Notes: generated by a model not told the origin, from the sequence alone. DNA of 46,752 bases from Flavobacteriaceae bacterium (GCA_021647835.1 JAKITY010000004.1:1-46752), one strand, 5' to 3'. Numbered from the stretch's first letter, positions 27,397 to 35,356 are shown. Numbers and translations: made by a program.

Positions 27397-28123
27397 TTGG
27401 AACTACATAAAAGGGAGCTTGTTAATAGTGGTAATGCTATTTCTTTTTGGCTTTTCCAACCATCGAAATACAAGTAAAAAAGTGCAAAGTGTTGACGTGA
27501 GATTTGAGCAAGGAGAGAACCTTTTTATGAATTATGAAATGGTTAATAAGTTGTTAATACAAAATGGAAGTCATGTTAAAAACCAAGCAAAATCCTTAAT
27601 AGATTTGAATAGTTTGGAAAAACAAGTTTTGGCACATCCAATGGTTGAAGATGCAACTACATTTTTAACGATAGATGGACAATTAAAAACAAGTGTTAAA
27701 CAGCGTACACCAATCGGTAGAGTTAATATAAACTCAAAATCATATTATATTGATAGACAAGGAGAAAGGATGCCTTTGTCGAGTAATCATTCAGCACGTG
27801 TACCAATCATAACTGGGGTTTTAAGTAGTGAAAGCACAGATGATTTATATAAACTTTTAATGTTTATTAAACAGGATGAATTTTTGCAAAAACAAATAGT
27901 AGGAATTCATAAATCTGCCGAAAATGATTTTTTATTGATGACAAGAATTGGAAGTCATAAAATAAATTTGGGTAGAATAGAGAATTTAGAAGTGAAATTT
28001 AAAAATTTAAAAACGTTTTATAATCACACAATGACAAATAAAACAATTGAAAATTATAAAATGATAAATTTAAAATACAACAATCAAGTTGTATGCACTA
28101 AAAAAGAACGAAATGGAGCGTAA
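27386..28123 (+). CDS. ftsQ: Cell division protein FtsQ/DivIB-like
   Basis: A 245-residue bitopic membrane protein: short cytoplasmic end, one membrane segment at about 10-23 (GSLLIVVMLFLFGF), then a periplasmic part with a POTRA-like stretch (DVRFEQGENLFMNYEMVNKL) and an FtsQ beta domain (LKTSVKQRTPIGRVNINSKS, YYIDRQGERMPLS). In characterised systems FtsQ recruits FtsL/FtsB and FtsWI. Placement murC-ftsQ-ftsA is classical. It overlaps both neighbours. Confidence 0.9.
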   Translation: MKINWNYIKGSLLIVVMLFLFGFSNHRNTSKKVQSVDVRFEQGENLFMNYEMVNKLLIQNGSHVKNQAKSLIDLNSLEKQVLAHPMVEDATTFLTIDGQLKTSVKQRTPIGRVNINSKSYYIDRQGERMPLSSNHSARVPIITGVLSSESTDDLYKLLMFIKQDEFLQKQIVGIHKSAENDFLLMTRIGSHKINLGRIENLEVKFKNLKTFYNHTMTNKTIENYKMINLKYNNQVVCTKKERNGA

Positions 28124-29432
28124 TGATATTTCGGTAGGATTAGATATTGGAACAACGAAAATTGTTGCAATGATTGGTCGTAAGAATGAGTATGACAAAA
28201 TCGAGTTACTCGGTATCGGGAAAGCCAAGAGTTTAGGTGTTCATAGAGGAGTTGTTAATAATATTACGCAAACAATTCAATCTATACAACAGGCTGTTGA
28301 TGAGGCAATTGCCGTTTCAGGAGTTCAAATTTCTGATGCTATTGTTGGTATTGCAGGCCAGCATATAAGAAGTTTGCAGCATAGTGATTATATCACAAGA
28401 CCAAATTCTCAAGAAGTTATTGATGAAGCAGATTTAGAAAAATTAGAAAGTCAAGTCCATAAATTAGTAATGCTTCCAGGAGAAGAAATTATTCATGTAT
28501 TGCCTCAAGAATTTAAGGTTGATGGTCAAGCAGAAATAAAAGAACCTATTGGTATGTACGGCGGAAGATTAGAAGCCAATTTTCATGTAGTTGTTGGTCA
28601 AGTTTCTTCTATCAGAAATATTGGAAGATGTATAAAAAGTGCTGGATTGAGTTTAGCAGGAATTACGCTGGAGCCTTTGGCGTCAGCAGATGCAGTTTTG
28701 AGTCAAGAAGAAAAAGAAGCAGGAGTTGCATTGATAGATATTGGCGGAGGAACAACAGATTTGGCAATTTTTAAAGACGGTATTATCCGTCATACAGCAG
28801 TAATACCGTTTGGTGGAAATGTAATTACCGAAGATATTAAAGAAGGATGCTCAATCATTGAAAAACAAGCAGAATTATTAAAAACGAAATTTGGCTCGGC
28901 TTGGCCTGGAGAAAACAAAGAAAATGAAATTGTTTCAATTCCAGGATTGAGAGGAAGAGATCCAAAAGAGATTACGTTAAAAAATCTTTCAAAAATAATT
29001 CATGCACGAGTTGTAGAAATTATTGAACAGACTTTTGTGGAAATCCGTAATTACGGACATGAAGAGTCAAAGAAAAAATTAATTGCAGGTATTGTGTTAA
29101 CTGGTGGAGGCGCACAATTGAACCATATTAAGCAGTTGGTTGAATATATCACAGGAATGGATACAAGAATTGGCTATCCAAACGAGCATTTGGCAGGAGA
29201 TTCAGAAGAAAGTATTTCAAGTCCTATGTATGCAACAGCAGTTGGATTGTTAATGAAAGGACTGAGAGATAAAAAGAAGATGAAAGAAAAAATTGTTGCA
29301 GTTCAATCTGAAGAAAATTCAGATGGAGACCAAGCGCAAATAAATGAAGAAGAGACAATAAAAATAGAAAGAAAATCACTTTTTGAACGATGGTCAGACA
29401 AGTTCAGAGAGTTTTTAGATAACGCAGAATAA
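28113..29432 (+). CDS. ftsA: Cell division actin homologue FtsA
   Basis: A 439-residue ATP-binding protein that tethers FtsZ to the membrane. VGLDIGTTKIVAMIG and ALIDIGGGTTDLAIFKDG are the phosphate motifs of the actin/Hsp70 fold, and LTGGGAQLNHIKQLVEYITG the adenosine motif. The C-terminus SLFERWSDKFREFLDNAE forms an amphipathic helix fit for membrane targeting, after a charged linker. ATG 28113 is chosen as the family start; it overlaps the ftsQ stop by 11 nt. Confidence 0.96.
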   Translation: MERNDISVGLDIGTTKIVAMIGRKNEYDKIELLGIGKAKSLGVHRGVVNNITQTIQSIQQAVDEAIAVSGVQISDAIVGIAGQHIRSLQHSDYITRPNSQEVIDEADLEKLESQVHKLVMLPGEEIIHVLPQEFKVDGQAEIKEPIGMYGGRLEANFHVVVGQVSSIRNIGRCIKSAGLSLAGITLEPLASADAVLSQEEKEAGVALIDIGGGTTDLAIFKDGIIRHTAVIPFGGNVITEDIKEGCSIIEKQAELLKTKFGSAWPGENKENEIVSIPGLRGRDPKEITLKNLSKIIHARVVEIIEQTFVEIRNYGHEESKKKLIAGIVLTGGGAQLNHIKQLVEYITGMDTRIGYPNEHLAGDSEESISSPMYATAVGLLMKGLRDKKKMKEKIVAVQSEENSDGDQAQINEEETIKIERKSLFERWSDKFREFLDNAE

Positions 29433-29458
29433 TAACAATATATAGTACCTACTAAACT

Positions 29459-31345
29459 ATGGATAAATTTAATAACATTTTATTTGATATGCCAAAAAAC
29501 CAATCAAATGCCATCAAGGTAATTGGAGTTGGTGGTGGAGGAAGTAACGCAGTAAACTACATGCTTTCTCAAGGTATCAATGGCGTAGATTTTGTAATCT
29601 GTAATACCGATGCGCAAGCACTTCAAAACAGTCAAGTACCATTAAAAATTCAGTTAGGAGTTACACTTACTGAAGGTCTTGGTGCAGGAGCAAACCCTGA
29701 AGTTGGTAAACAATCAGCTTTAGAAAGTGAAGAGCAAATCAAAGAAATGTTGGGAAGTAATACCAAAATGGTATTTATCAATGCAGGAATGGGCGGAGGA
29801 ACTGGAACAGGCGCCGCACCTGTGATAGCAAAATTTGCAAGAGAACTTGATTTACTGACTATCGGAGTTGTTACGATTCCATTTTCATTTGAAGGGAAAA
29901 CACGTAATGAACAAGCGCAAAAGGGTATTGAAGAATTGCGTAAACATGTAGATTCATTGGTTGTTATTAATAATAATAAATTAAGAGAAGTTTACGGAAA
30001 CTTAGGTTTTAAAGCAGGTTTCTCTAAGGCAGATGAAGTATTGGCAACAGCATCAAGAGGAATTGCAGAAGTAATTACACATCATTATACTCAAAATATC
30101 GATTTAAGAGATGCTAAAACAGTACTTGCTAATAGCGGAACAGCAATTATGGGTTCTGCAAAAGCATCAGGAAAAAACAGAGCAGAAGAAGCAATTGTCA
30201 AGGCGTTAGACTCTCCTTTGTTGAATGATAATAAAATTGAAGGAGCGAAGAATGTATTACTGTTGATTGTTTCTGGAAGTGAAGAAATTACAATTGATGA
30301 AATAGGAGAAATTAACGATTACATTCAAGCAGAAGCTAAAACGAATGTAAATATTATTATGGGAGTTGGCGAAGATACTTCTTTAAACGATTCAATTGCT
30401 GTAACGATTATTGCAACAGGTTTCCATAAAGATCAACAACATCAAATTTCAAATGTTGAGGCTAAGAAAATTATCCATGCACTTGAAGAAGAGCAAGAGG
30501 TAACTTATGATTTTTCTAAAAATGATGAATTAACTCCTTCGCAAGAAGAAGTTATAATTCATGTTTTAGAAGACGATGCAGAGGATACAGTATTTTCTTT
30601 AGATAATACAAAAATAGAAGAAGAAATAGAGTTGATTCCAACATCTGAACTTATAAAAAATATTGAAGTTGTGTATGAAGAAGTTGAAGTTATACATGAA
30701 AAAATGGATGATTTTATAATCACATCAGTAGTAAAAGAGATTGAAGTAAATGACTTTGAAGAAATAACTGCGGATAAAACTGATGAAAATCAAACGGTAT
30801 TTACATTTGATTTACCACTTTCGAAAGATAAAGAATCAGAAGAAAATATTGATATCAACGAAATAGAAGTTGTAGGTCATGTTGTTGTAAAACCAACAGA
30901 AATAAAAGAGGAGCAAGTTTATTTTGAATTAGAAGATCACAATAAAGTTGAAGAATCGTTGAATACCGCAATAAAAAAGGTTGCAGTTAAAGAGAAGGTT
31001 GAGGAAGAATTGCAATTTAATGTTCGTACAGAACCTGTAAAAGAAGTTGAGTCACCAAGTACTGAAGAAGTATCGCCGTTGCATTTAACTATTTCTGAAC
31101 TGCAAAGTCGTTCTCAAGATAGAAAAGAGAAGATGAAGCAGTTTAATTATAAGTTTAATAATAAATTGAATCAAAATATTGATGAAATAGAACGTGAACC
31201 TGCATATAAGAGAATGGGTGTTGAGTTAGATGAAGCAACACTTTCGTCAGAAATAACACAATCAAAAACAACATTAGGTGTTGATGAAAATAATGATTTG
31301 CAATTTCGTTCAAACAATTCTTTTTTACATGACAATGTAGATTAA
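29459..31345 (+). CDS. ftsZ: Cell division tubulin homologue FtsZ with long acidic C-terminal linker
   Basis: A 628-residue GTPase that builds the division ring. The globular part, about residues 15-325, has GVGGGGSNAVNYM, the tubulin signature GMGGGTGTGAAP (near 108-119) and VKALDSPLLNDNKIEGAKNV. Beyond about 330 comes an unusually long, Glu/Val-rich linker of about 270 residues and a basic end (RKEKMKQFNYKFNNKLNQN) before the tail. Usual bacterial FtsZ is about 380-400 residues. An intrinsic terminator follows 29 nt after the stop, closing the dcw cluster. Confidence 0.97.
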   Translation: MDKFNNILFDMPKNQSNAIKVIGVGGGGSNAVNYMLSQGINGVDFVICNTDAQALQNSQVPLKIQLGVTLTEGLGAGANPEVGKQSALESEEQIKEMLGSNTKMVFINAGMGGGTGTGAAPVIAKFARELDLLTIGVVTIPFSFEGKTRNEQAQKGIEELRKHVDSLVVINNNKLREVYGNLGFKAGFSKADEVLATASRGIAEVITHHYTQNIDLRDAKTVLANSGTAIMGSAKASGKNRAEEAIVKALDSPLLNDNKIEGAKNVLLLIVSGSEEITIDEIGEINDYIQAEAKTNVNIIMGVGEDTSLNDSIAVTIIATGFHKDQQHQISNVEAKKIIHALEEEQEVTYDFSKNDELTPSQEEVIIHVLEDDAEDTVFSLDNTKIEEEIELIPTSELIKNIEVVYEEVEVIHEKMDDFIITSVVKEIEVNDFEEITADKTDENQTVFTFDLPLSKDKESEENIDINEIEVVGHVVVKPTEIKEEQVYFELEDHNKVEESLNTAIKKVAVKEKVEEELQFNVRTEPVKEVESPSTEEVSPLHLTISELQSRSQDRKEKMKQFNYKFNNKLNQNIDEIEREPAYKRMGVELDEATLSSEITQSKTTLGVDENNDLQFRSNNSFLHDNVD

Positions 31346-31373
31346 GTAAAACCCAAAGACGACTAACCCCAAT

Positions 31374-31421
31374 AAAACTCGATTTTTTTCATTAATGATG
31401 AAATTATTTCGAGTTTTTTTT
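31374..31421 (+). terminator. Intrinsic terminator after ftsZ
   Basis: AAAACTCGA (31374-31382) pairs with TCGAGTTTT (31409-31417), enclosing a smaller CAT/ATG hairpin, and the 3' arm runs into eight T. The following TATCTTCG at 31421-31428 resembles a -7 box with one mismatch and may start yqeY transcription. Confidence 0.8.
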
Positions 31422-31448
31422 ATCTTCGCAACCTAAAGAAAACAAGAG

Positions 31449-31895
31449 ATGAGTTTACAGTCAAAAATAATGGAGCAAATGAAAGCAGCAATGAAATCTA
31501 AAGATAAAGTTGCGTTACAATCATTACGAGCAATCAAATCAGAAATATTATTGGCAAACACAAAAGGAGGAGATGTTGGTTTTTCTGAGGCTGATGAAGT
31601 AAAATTATTGCAAAAATTAGTAAAACAACGTAAAGATAGTGCTATACTTTATGCGGAACAAGGTCGCCAAGATTTAGCGGAGCCAGAATTAGCAGAAGCA
31701 GCAATTATTTCACAGTTTTTACCAGCACAAATGAGCGCAGAGGATTTAAAAACATTCATTTCTGACATTATTACAAAAACAGGAGCAAGTAGTATGAAAG
31801 ATATGGGGAAAGTGATGGGAATGACATCTAAAGAATTGGCAGGAAAAGCAGATGGAAAAGCAATTTCATCAATAGTAAAAGAATTACTGAGTTAA
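31449..31895 (+). CDS. GatB/YqeY domain protein
   Basis: A 148-residue all-helical protein with the YqeY domain, which is also the C-terminal tRNA-contacting domain of the amidotransferase GatB. LQSLRAIKSEILLANTK, VKLLQKLVKQRKDSA and FLPAQMSAEDL are typical blocks. It is thought to bind tRNA or help amidation, but the function of free-standing YqeY is not established. It lies just upstream of a truncated tRNA-Arg copy, which may be coincidence. Confidence 0.9.
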   Translation: MSLQSKIMEQMKAAMKSKDKVALQSLRAIKSEILLANTKGGDVGFSEADEVKLLQKLVKQRKDSAILYAEQGRQDLAEPELAEAAIISQFLPAQMSAEDLKTFISDIITKTGASSMKDMGKVMGMTSKELAGKADGKAISSIVKELLS

Positions 31896-31901
31896 ATAAA
31901 A

Positions 31902-31960
31902 GGTCTCGTGGTGTAACCCGCTTCGCAGCGAGGCGAGCTGAATAGCGCACTGGATTTTGG
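31902..31960 (+). pseudogene. Truncated tRNA-Arg copy with a 20-bp GC-rich insertion
   Basis: GGTCTCG-TG-GTGTAAC matches the first 17 nt of the intact tRNA-Arg at 32231 with a few changes. Then 20 foreign bases (31918-31937) interrupt the D-loop. CTGAATAGCGCACTGGATTT resumes at 31938, identical to the tRNA through the anticodon stem and into the anticodon loop, where the copy ends. No 3' half exists, so it cannot be a functional tRNA. Confidence 0.8.
31918..31937. repeat. GC-rich palindromic repeat inserted in the tRNA copy
   Basis: CCGCTTCGCAGCGAGGCGAG can fold with CGCT/AGCG and CC/GG stems. It resembles the element at 40507-40527 (15 of 21 positions alike when aligned from 31917). Its GC content stands out sharply against the AT-rich surroundings. 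Confidence 0.6.
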
Positions 31961-31980
31961 TGTAATTAAAATTGAAAACG

Positions 31981-32217
31981 ATGTATATTGTGTATATTCT
32001 TTATAGTGATAGTTTTAATCGAACTTATACAGGCATGACAAGTAATCTTGATAAAAGATTAAGTCAGCATAATGCTGGAAAGAATAGATCGACAAAAGTA
32101 TTTGTGCCCTGGAGAGTAATCTTTAAAGAAAATTTTGACATAAGAATTGAAGCGCGTAAAAAAGAAAAATATTTAAAATCTGGAGCGGGAAGAGAGTTTA
32201 TAAAAAACTTTGTTTAA
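31981..32217 (+). CDS. GIY-YIG domain endonuclease (single-domain, URI type)
   Basis: A 78-residue protein that is just one GIY-YIG nuclease domain: YIVYILYSD supplies the first motif, RTYTGMTSNLDKRLSQHNAG the second with the catalytic Arg and the HN motif, RKKEKYLKSGAGREFI the third with the Glu-like helix. ATG 31981 is used rather than an upstream TTG. Single-domain relatives have no settled role; related domains occur in UvrC and homing endonucleases. Here it lies exactly between a broken and an intact tRNA-Arg, suggesting a tRNA-linked mobile gene. Confidence 0.9.
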   Translation: MYIVYILYSDSFNRTYTGMTSNLDKRLSQHNAGKNRSTKVFVPWRVIFKENFDIRIEARKKEKYLKSGAGREFIKNFV

Positions 32218-32230
32218 TTCAGAAAAGTAA

Positions 32231-32304
32231 GGCTCTGTGGCGCAACTGAATAGCGCACTGGATTTCGGCTCCAGCGGTTGCAGGTTTGAATCCTGCCAGA
32301 GTCA
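32231..32304 (+). tRNA. tRNA-Arg (anticodon UCG)
   Basis: A complete 74-nt cloverleaf. Acceptor GGCTCTG pairs with CAGAGTC (one G-U), D-stem GCGC/GCGC, anticodon stem CTGGA/TCCAG with loop TTTCGGC (anticodon TCG, reading CGA and possibly other CGN codons), T-arm GCAGG-TTTGAAT-CCTGC, discriminator A at 32304. CCA is not encoded. A partial copy lies 329 bp upstream. Confidence 0.96.
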
Positions 32305-32311
32305 CGGATAA

Positions 32312-32370
32312 ATAGAAAAACCAAACGTCAAAATCAAATTTATTTGAATTTGTAAGTTTGGCTTTTCTAT
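32312..32370 (+). terminator. Terminator hairpin after tRNA-Arg
   Basis: ATAGAAAAACCAAAC (32312-32326) pairs with GTTTGGCTTTTCTAT (32356-32370) at 14 of 15 positions, and an inner TCAAAT/ATTTGA hairpin extends it. The 3' arm is U-rich. It lies 7 nt after the tRNA. The rest of the gap to 32528 shows nothing else. Confidence 0.7.
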
Positions 32371-32528
32371 TTTCAAAACGGAGTTTTGCAGGAAATATAA
32401 TCCTGTAAAATATTAAAGAAGAAACTCGATTTTTCTTCCAAAAATCCTCCAAAAAAATGAATGAGAAAGTTAATAGTTTTTTTGAGTTAAAAAAAAACAG
32501 TATTTTGTAAAAAATAAATAATTATTTT

Positions 32529-32906
32529 ATGAAAACAGTATTCTTTCTAATTTCGGTTTTACTTGTTCTTAATGTGTTTTCACAAGAAATTGATGATAAT
32601 AATGACACTATTCTATTACCAACAAGTATTTATACATCTTCATTTGATAAGTTGCAAACTATAAATAGTTTATTGCTAATTAATAAAAAATTAAACTTGA
32701 CATCTTTTGAATTTGTAATATTGAATACGAAGGCTATTAAAAACGGAAACCTTTCTATATCTACTGAAAATATTGGAAAGCAGCCGACTAAATTTATTAT
32801 TGAAACATATCAAAAAATAGCAATGAATAAAGCAATGACAAGCGCGTTCTTTGATATAGATGCTTTATACTACAACAGAACAAACTACCCTTCAGGAAGA
32901 GATTAA
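32529..32906 (+). CDS. Small secreted protein of unknown function
   Basis: A 125-residue protein with a clear signal peptide (MKTVFFLISVLLVLNVFSQE, probable cleavage after about residue 19). The mature part of about 105 residues is Asn/Thr/Ile-rich with no cysteine and no recognisable domain. It stands alone between the tRNA-Arg region and a CBS-domain gene, in the accessory stretch. Confidence 0.6.
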   Translation: MKTVFFLISVLLVLNVFSQEIDDNNDTILLPTSIYTSSFDKLQTINSLLLINKKLNLTSFEFVILNTKAIKNGNLSISTENIGKQPTKFIIETYQKIAMNKAMTSAFFDIDALYYNRTNYPSGRD

Positions 32907-33011
32907 TAGTAAACAATCCTATTAGTTTTTAAAACTTCCAAATCATGATTAATGTCATTATTTATATGATGATATGTGACTAACTTTATACCTAATTTAA
33001 AAGTTAATATC

Positions 33012-33431
33012 ATGAAAAAAAGAACACCAATTTCCGCAATAATGACTACAGATCTTGTTACTTTAAATTATAATGATGATTTAGTAACGGCAGAACGCTT
33101 GTTTAAAACTAACAACATCAGACATATTCTAGTTGTAAATGGAGATGCTATTATAGGGATGCTAAGTTATACTGATTTACTTCGAATAAGTTTTGCTGAT
33201 GCAGTTGATGAAGATGAGAAAACAGTTGATACAATTGTCTATAATATGTTTACAATTGAACAAGTTATGGTTAAAGACTTAGTAAGTGTTTCATCTTCAA
33301 TGATAATTAAAGAGGTTGCAGAAATCTTATCAAAAAAAGAGTTTCATGCACTTCCAGTAGTAGATAATCATAAATTAGTTGGGATTGTAACAACTACAGA
33401 TTTGATAAATTATTTGATTGAGCAGTTTTAA
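33012..33431 (+). CDS. CBS-domain pair protein
   Basis: A 139-residue protein consisting of two CBS domains: residues about 8-65 (SAIMTTDLVTLNYNDD and IRHILVVNGDAIIGMLSYTD) and about 80-137 (EQVMVKDLVSVSSSM and FHALPVVDNHKLVGIVTTTD). Bateman modules bind adenine nucleotides and sense energy state; stand-alone ones have varied or unknown partners. ATG 33012 is used because the domain starts just after it; an upstream in-frame ATG at 32976 adds an unlikely tail. No effector domain is fused. Confidence 0.88.
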   Translation: MKKRTPISAIMTTDLVTLNYNDDLVTAERLFKTNNIRHILVVNGDAIIGMLSYTDLLRISFADAVDEDEKTVDTIVYNMFTIEQVMVKDLVSVSSSMIIKEVAEILSKKEFHALPVVDNHKLVGIVTTTDLINYLIEQF

Positions 33432-33539
33432 CTGTTAGCAAGTGATTTTTAAACTTTGAATGGTTTTAGGAAGATTGTTTGTAGAAAACACCAACAAAGA
33501 CTAAACATATTTATGGTGTATTGTATAATTTTATTTTAT

Positions 33540-33667
33540 CGGTTTGGCTATGCTTAGTTGCGACAATTTAGCACTTAACTTTCTAAGTACAAAACCAAGT
33601 TGGAAAAATCGGAGATTTTTCCAAAGTAGAACTGAACTAAGCAATTAAGTATAGCCGTTGTTGTGCG
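33540..33667. repeat. attC-like palindromic element, left border of the HigBA cassette
   Basis: Outer arms GGCTATGCTTAGTTGC (33546-33561) and GCAATTAAGTATAGCC (33641-33656) are inverted copies (14 of 16). Between them is a perfect 10-bp hairpin, TGGAAAAATC/GATTTTTCCA (33601-33623). The right edge reads CCGTTGTTGTGCG, the inverse of ACGCACAACGG at 34415. The layout, a long imperfect palindrome with a short conserved edge, recalls integron attC sites. Confidence 0.6.
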
Positions 33668-33674
33668 TTCGGCT

Positions 33675-33995
33675 TTATGCGATTTCTAATTTTGTATTGT
33701 CTAAAATCACGTTGAAATTGATTTCTGCTTTTAGTGCTTTAAATACACGAATTATCGTTTCAATAGTTGCACTATTTGCATTGTTTTCAAGTTTTGAAAT
33801 CTGAGATTTATTAACTCCAATTAATTTCCCTAACTTTTCTTGCGTTAATTTCTTTTCCTTTCGGGTTGTTCTTATCATCTGTCCCAATAAATCCATTCTC
33901 AACTCGTATTCATACTCATTTCTTTCCTCTGTTCCTTTTTTTCCGATATATCTATCTTCCATTTCGGACAAACTGTATGTTTTCATTTTTGCCAT
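33675..33995 (-). CDS. higA: HigA-like antitoxin (XRE-family helix-turn-helix)
   Basis: A 106-residue protein with a C-terminal HTH_3 domain: KEKKLTQEKLGKLIGVNKSQ and ISKLENNANSATIETIIRVF. The N-terminal half (MKTYSLSEMEDRYIGKKGTE) would neutralise the toxin. It follows the toxin gene by 11 bp, in the toxin-first order of higBA pairs, and by analogy represses the operon promoter. Confidence 0.85.
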   Translation of the reverse strand: MAKMKTYSLSEMEDRYIGKKGTEERNEYEYELRMDLLGQMIRTTRKEKKLTQEKLGKLIGVNKSQISKLENNANSATIETIIRVFKALKAEINFNVILDNTKLEIA

Positions 33996-34006
33996 AACCT
34001 TAATTT

Positions 34007-34336
34007 TTAATCGTTAAAATATTGGTTCATAATTTGTTCTGCTTTGATAATCTCTTTTTTTGGTGTTTTTTGAGTTTTTTTAACGAATCCGTTTGTTGCT
34101 ATTACTAACGTGTCATCTTTGTTTCTTTTGTCCCAAAATGCAAGTAGTCGTACCTGTTTATTAGAATATCTCACTTTAAATTCCCAAATATCCTTATTCA
34201 GTTTTTTAAAGAATTTTGAATTATTCGTCTGTTCTGACACTCTAATATTTTGAAATAGTTTCTTGTGTGTTTTTATATCTAAAGTTCGGATAAACTCGTC
34301 TGCACTTTCCAAAAAAATAGTATTAAAATTGCTCAA
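34007..34336 (-). CDS. higB: HigB/RelE-like toxin (phage Gp49-type)
   Basis: A 109-residue toxin of the Gp49-like branch of RelE. IWEFKVRYSNKQVRLLAFWD is the core strand with the arginines expected for a ribosome-dependent mRNase, and the end VIATNGFVKKTQKTPKKEII with AEQIMNQYF is highly typical. It is first in the pair, with higA 11 bp downstream. The pair lies between two inverted palindromic elements. Confidence 0.86.
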   Translation of the reverse strand: MSNFNTIFLESADEFIRTLDIKTHKKLFQNIRVSEQTNNSKFFKKLNKDIWEFKVRYSNKQVRLLAFWDKRNKDDTLVIATNGFVKKTQKTPKKEIIKAEQIMNQYFND

Positions 34337-34414
34337 TTCAGTTTATTTTAAGCAAAGTTACAAATAGTTTCTATATTTAGCAACTTTTTGTCATTGTATT
34401 TCGTTTTTTGGCTG

Positions 34415-34459
34415 ACGCACAACGGTTCAAGATATGGTTGCGTTTTAATGAACTATATC
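34415..34459. repeat. Palindromic element, right border of the HigBA cassette
   Basis: ACGCACAACGG (34415-34425) is the inverse of the left border edge at 33655-33668 apart from a 3-bp AAC insertion there. GATATGGTT (34431-34439) pairs with AACTATATC (34451-34459) in a short hairpin. It lies 52 bp beyond the rpe stop, on its downstream side. Confidence 0.55.
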
Positions 34460-34510
34460 GTCCGATAGTGTAAAGTTAGTCTAAATAAATGATAAAGTCA
34501 AGTTGTCAAT

Positions 34511-35170
34511 TTAACTATTAGCAAGTACTCTCAAGTCTCTAATAGTTTCCGTAGGATTATCGGCTTTAAAGACGAATGAACCAGCAACCAATACATCTGC
34601 ACCTGCAGATACGAGTTTGTGAGCGTTTTGGTCTGTAACGCCTCCGTCAATTTCGATTTTTGCTTTAGATCCAGATTGTTCGATAAGGTGTTTTAACTGT
34701 ATTATCTTTTTGTAAGTATTTTCAATAAAACTTTGTCCGCCAAAACCAGGATTTACACTCATCAAGCAGATGAGGTCAATATCCATAATTACATCTTCCA
34801 ATACATTAATTGGTGTGTGTGGGTTTAGCGCAACTCCAGCCATCATTCCTTCGTTCTTAATAGCCTGAAGTGTGCGATGTAAATGCGTACATGCTTCGTA
34901 ATGAACAGTCAATATATCTGCACCAACTTCTTTAAAAGTACTAATGTATTGGTCAGGATTTACAATCATAAGATGCACGTCCATCGTTTTTTTTGCGTGT
35001 TTTTGGATGGCTTTTATGACTGGTATTCCAAAAGAAATATTTGGCACAAAAACACCGTCCATCACATCAATATGAATCCAGTCAGCATCGCTATTATTAA
35101 GCATTTCGATATCTCTTTGGATGTTTGCAAAGTCTGCTGCAAGTACTGATGGTGCAATTAGTTTGGTCAT
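34511..35170 (-). CDS. rpe: Ribulose-phosphate 3-epimerase
   Basis: A 219-residue TIM-barrel enzyme that interconverts ribulose-5-phosphate and xylulose-5-phosphate in the pentose phosphate pathway. IAPSVLAADFANIQRDIEML, WIHIDVMDGVFVPNISFG (catalytic Asp and metal ligands), MDVHLMIVNP, MSVNPGFGGQSFI and IDGGV are all present. Length is standard. It is preceded by a REP-like element and the sigma-factor terminator, so it is transcribed on its own. Confidence 0.96.
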   Translation of the reverse strand: MTKLIAPSVLAADFANIQRDIEMLNNSDADWIHIDVMDGVFVPNISFGIPVIKAIQKHAKKTMDVHLMIVNPDQYISTFKEVGADILTVHYEACTHLHRTLQAIKNEGMMAGVALNPHTPINVLEDVIMDIDLICLMSVNPGFGGQSFIENTYKKIIQLKHLIEQSGSKAKIEIDGGVTDQNAHKLVSAGADVLVAGSFVFKADNPTETIRDLRVLANS

Positions 35171-35224
35171 TTGTAGATTGTAAAATTGATTTATGACAAA
35201 TATAGTGATAAATGAAAATTAAAT

Positions 35225-35342
35225 CGTCAGTTCGAGTGATTTTCGATTGAAGGAGAAAATTGTATCGAGAACCATTTTAAAAATAATACTTCTCGATACG
35301 ATTTAATTTCGTTACTACTCCATTAAATCACTCGAAGTGACG
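35225..35342. repeat. REP-like double palindrome between rpe and the sigma factor gene
   Basis: Outer arms CGTCAGTTCGAGTGATTT (35225-35242) and AAATCACTCGAAGTGACG (35325-35342) are inverted at 17 of 18 positions. Inner arms GTATCGAGAA (35262-35271) and TTCTCGATAC (35290-35299) are perfect. The nested design suggests a mobile palindromic unit rather than a terminator. Confidence 0.8.
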
Positions 35343-35356
35343 AATGATTATTAAAT

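Noticed and set aside
32219-32452. A 77-codon minus-strand frame over the tRNA-Arg gene
   Set aside because: It is the antisense of a functional tRNA and its terminator; such frames are a common annotation artefact.
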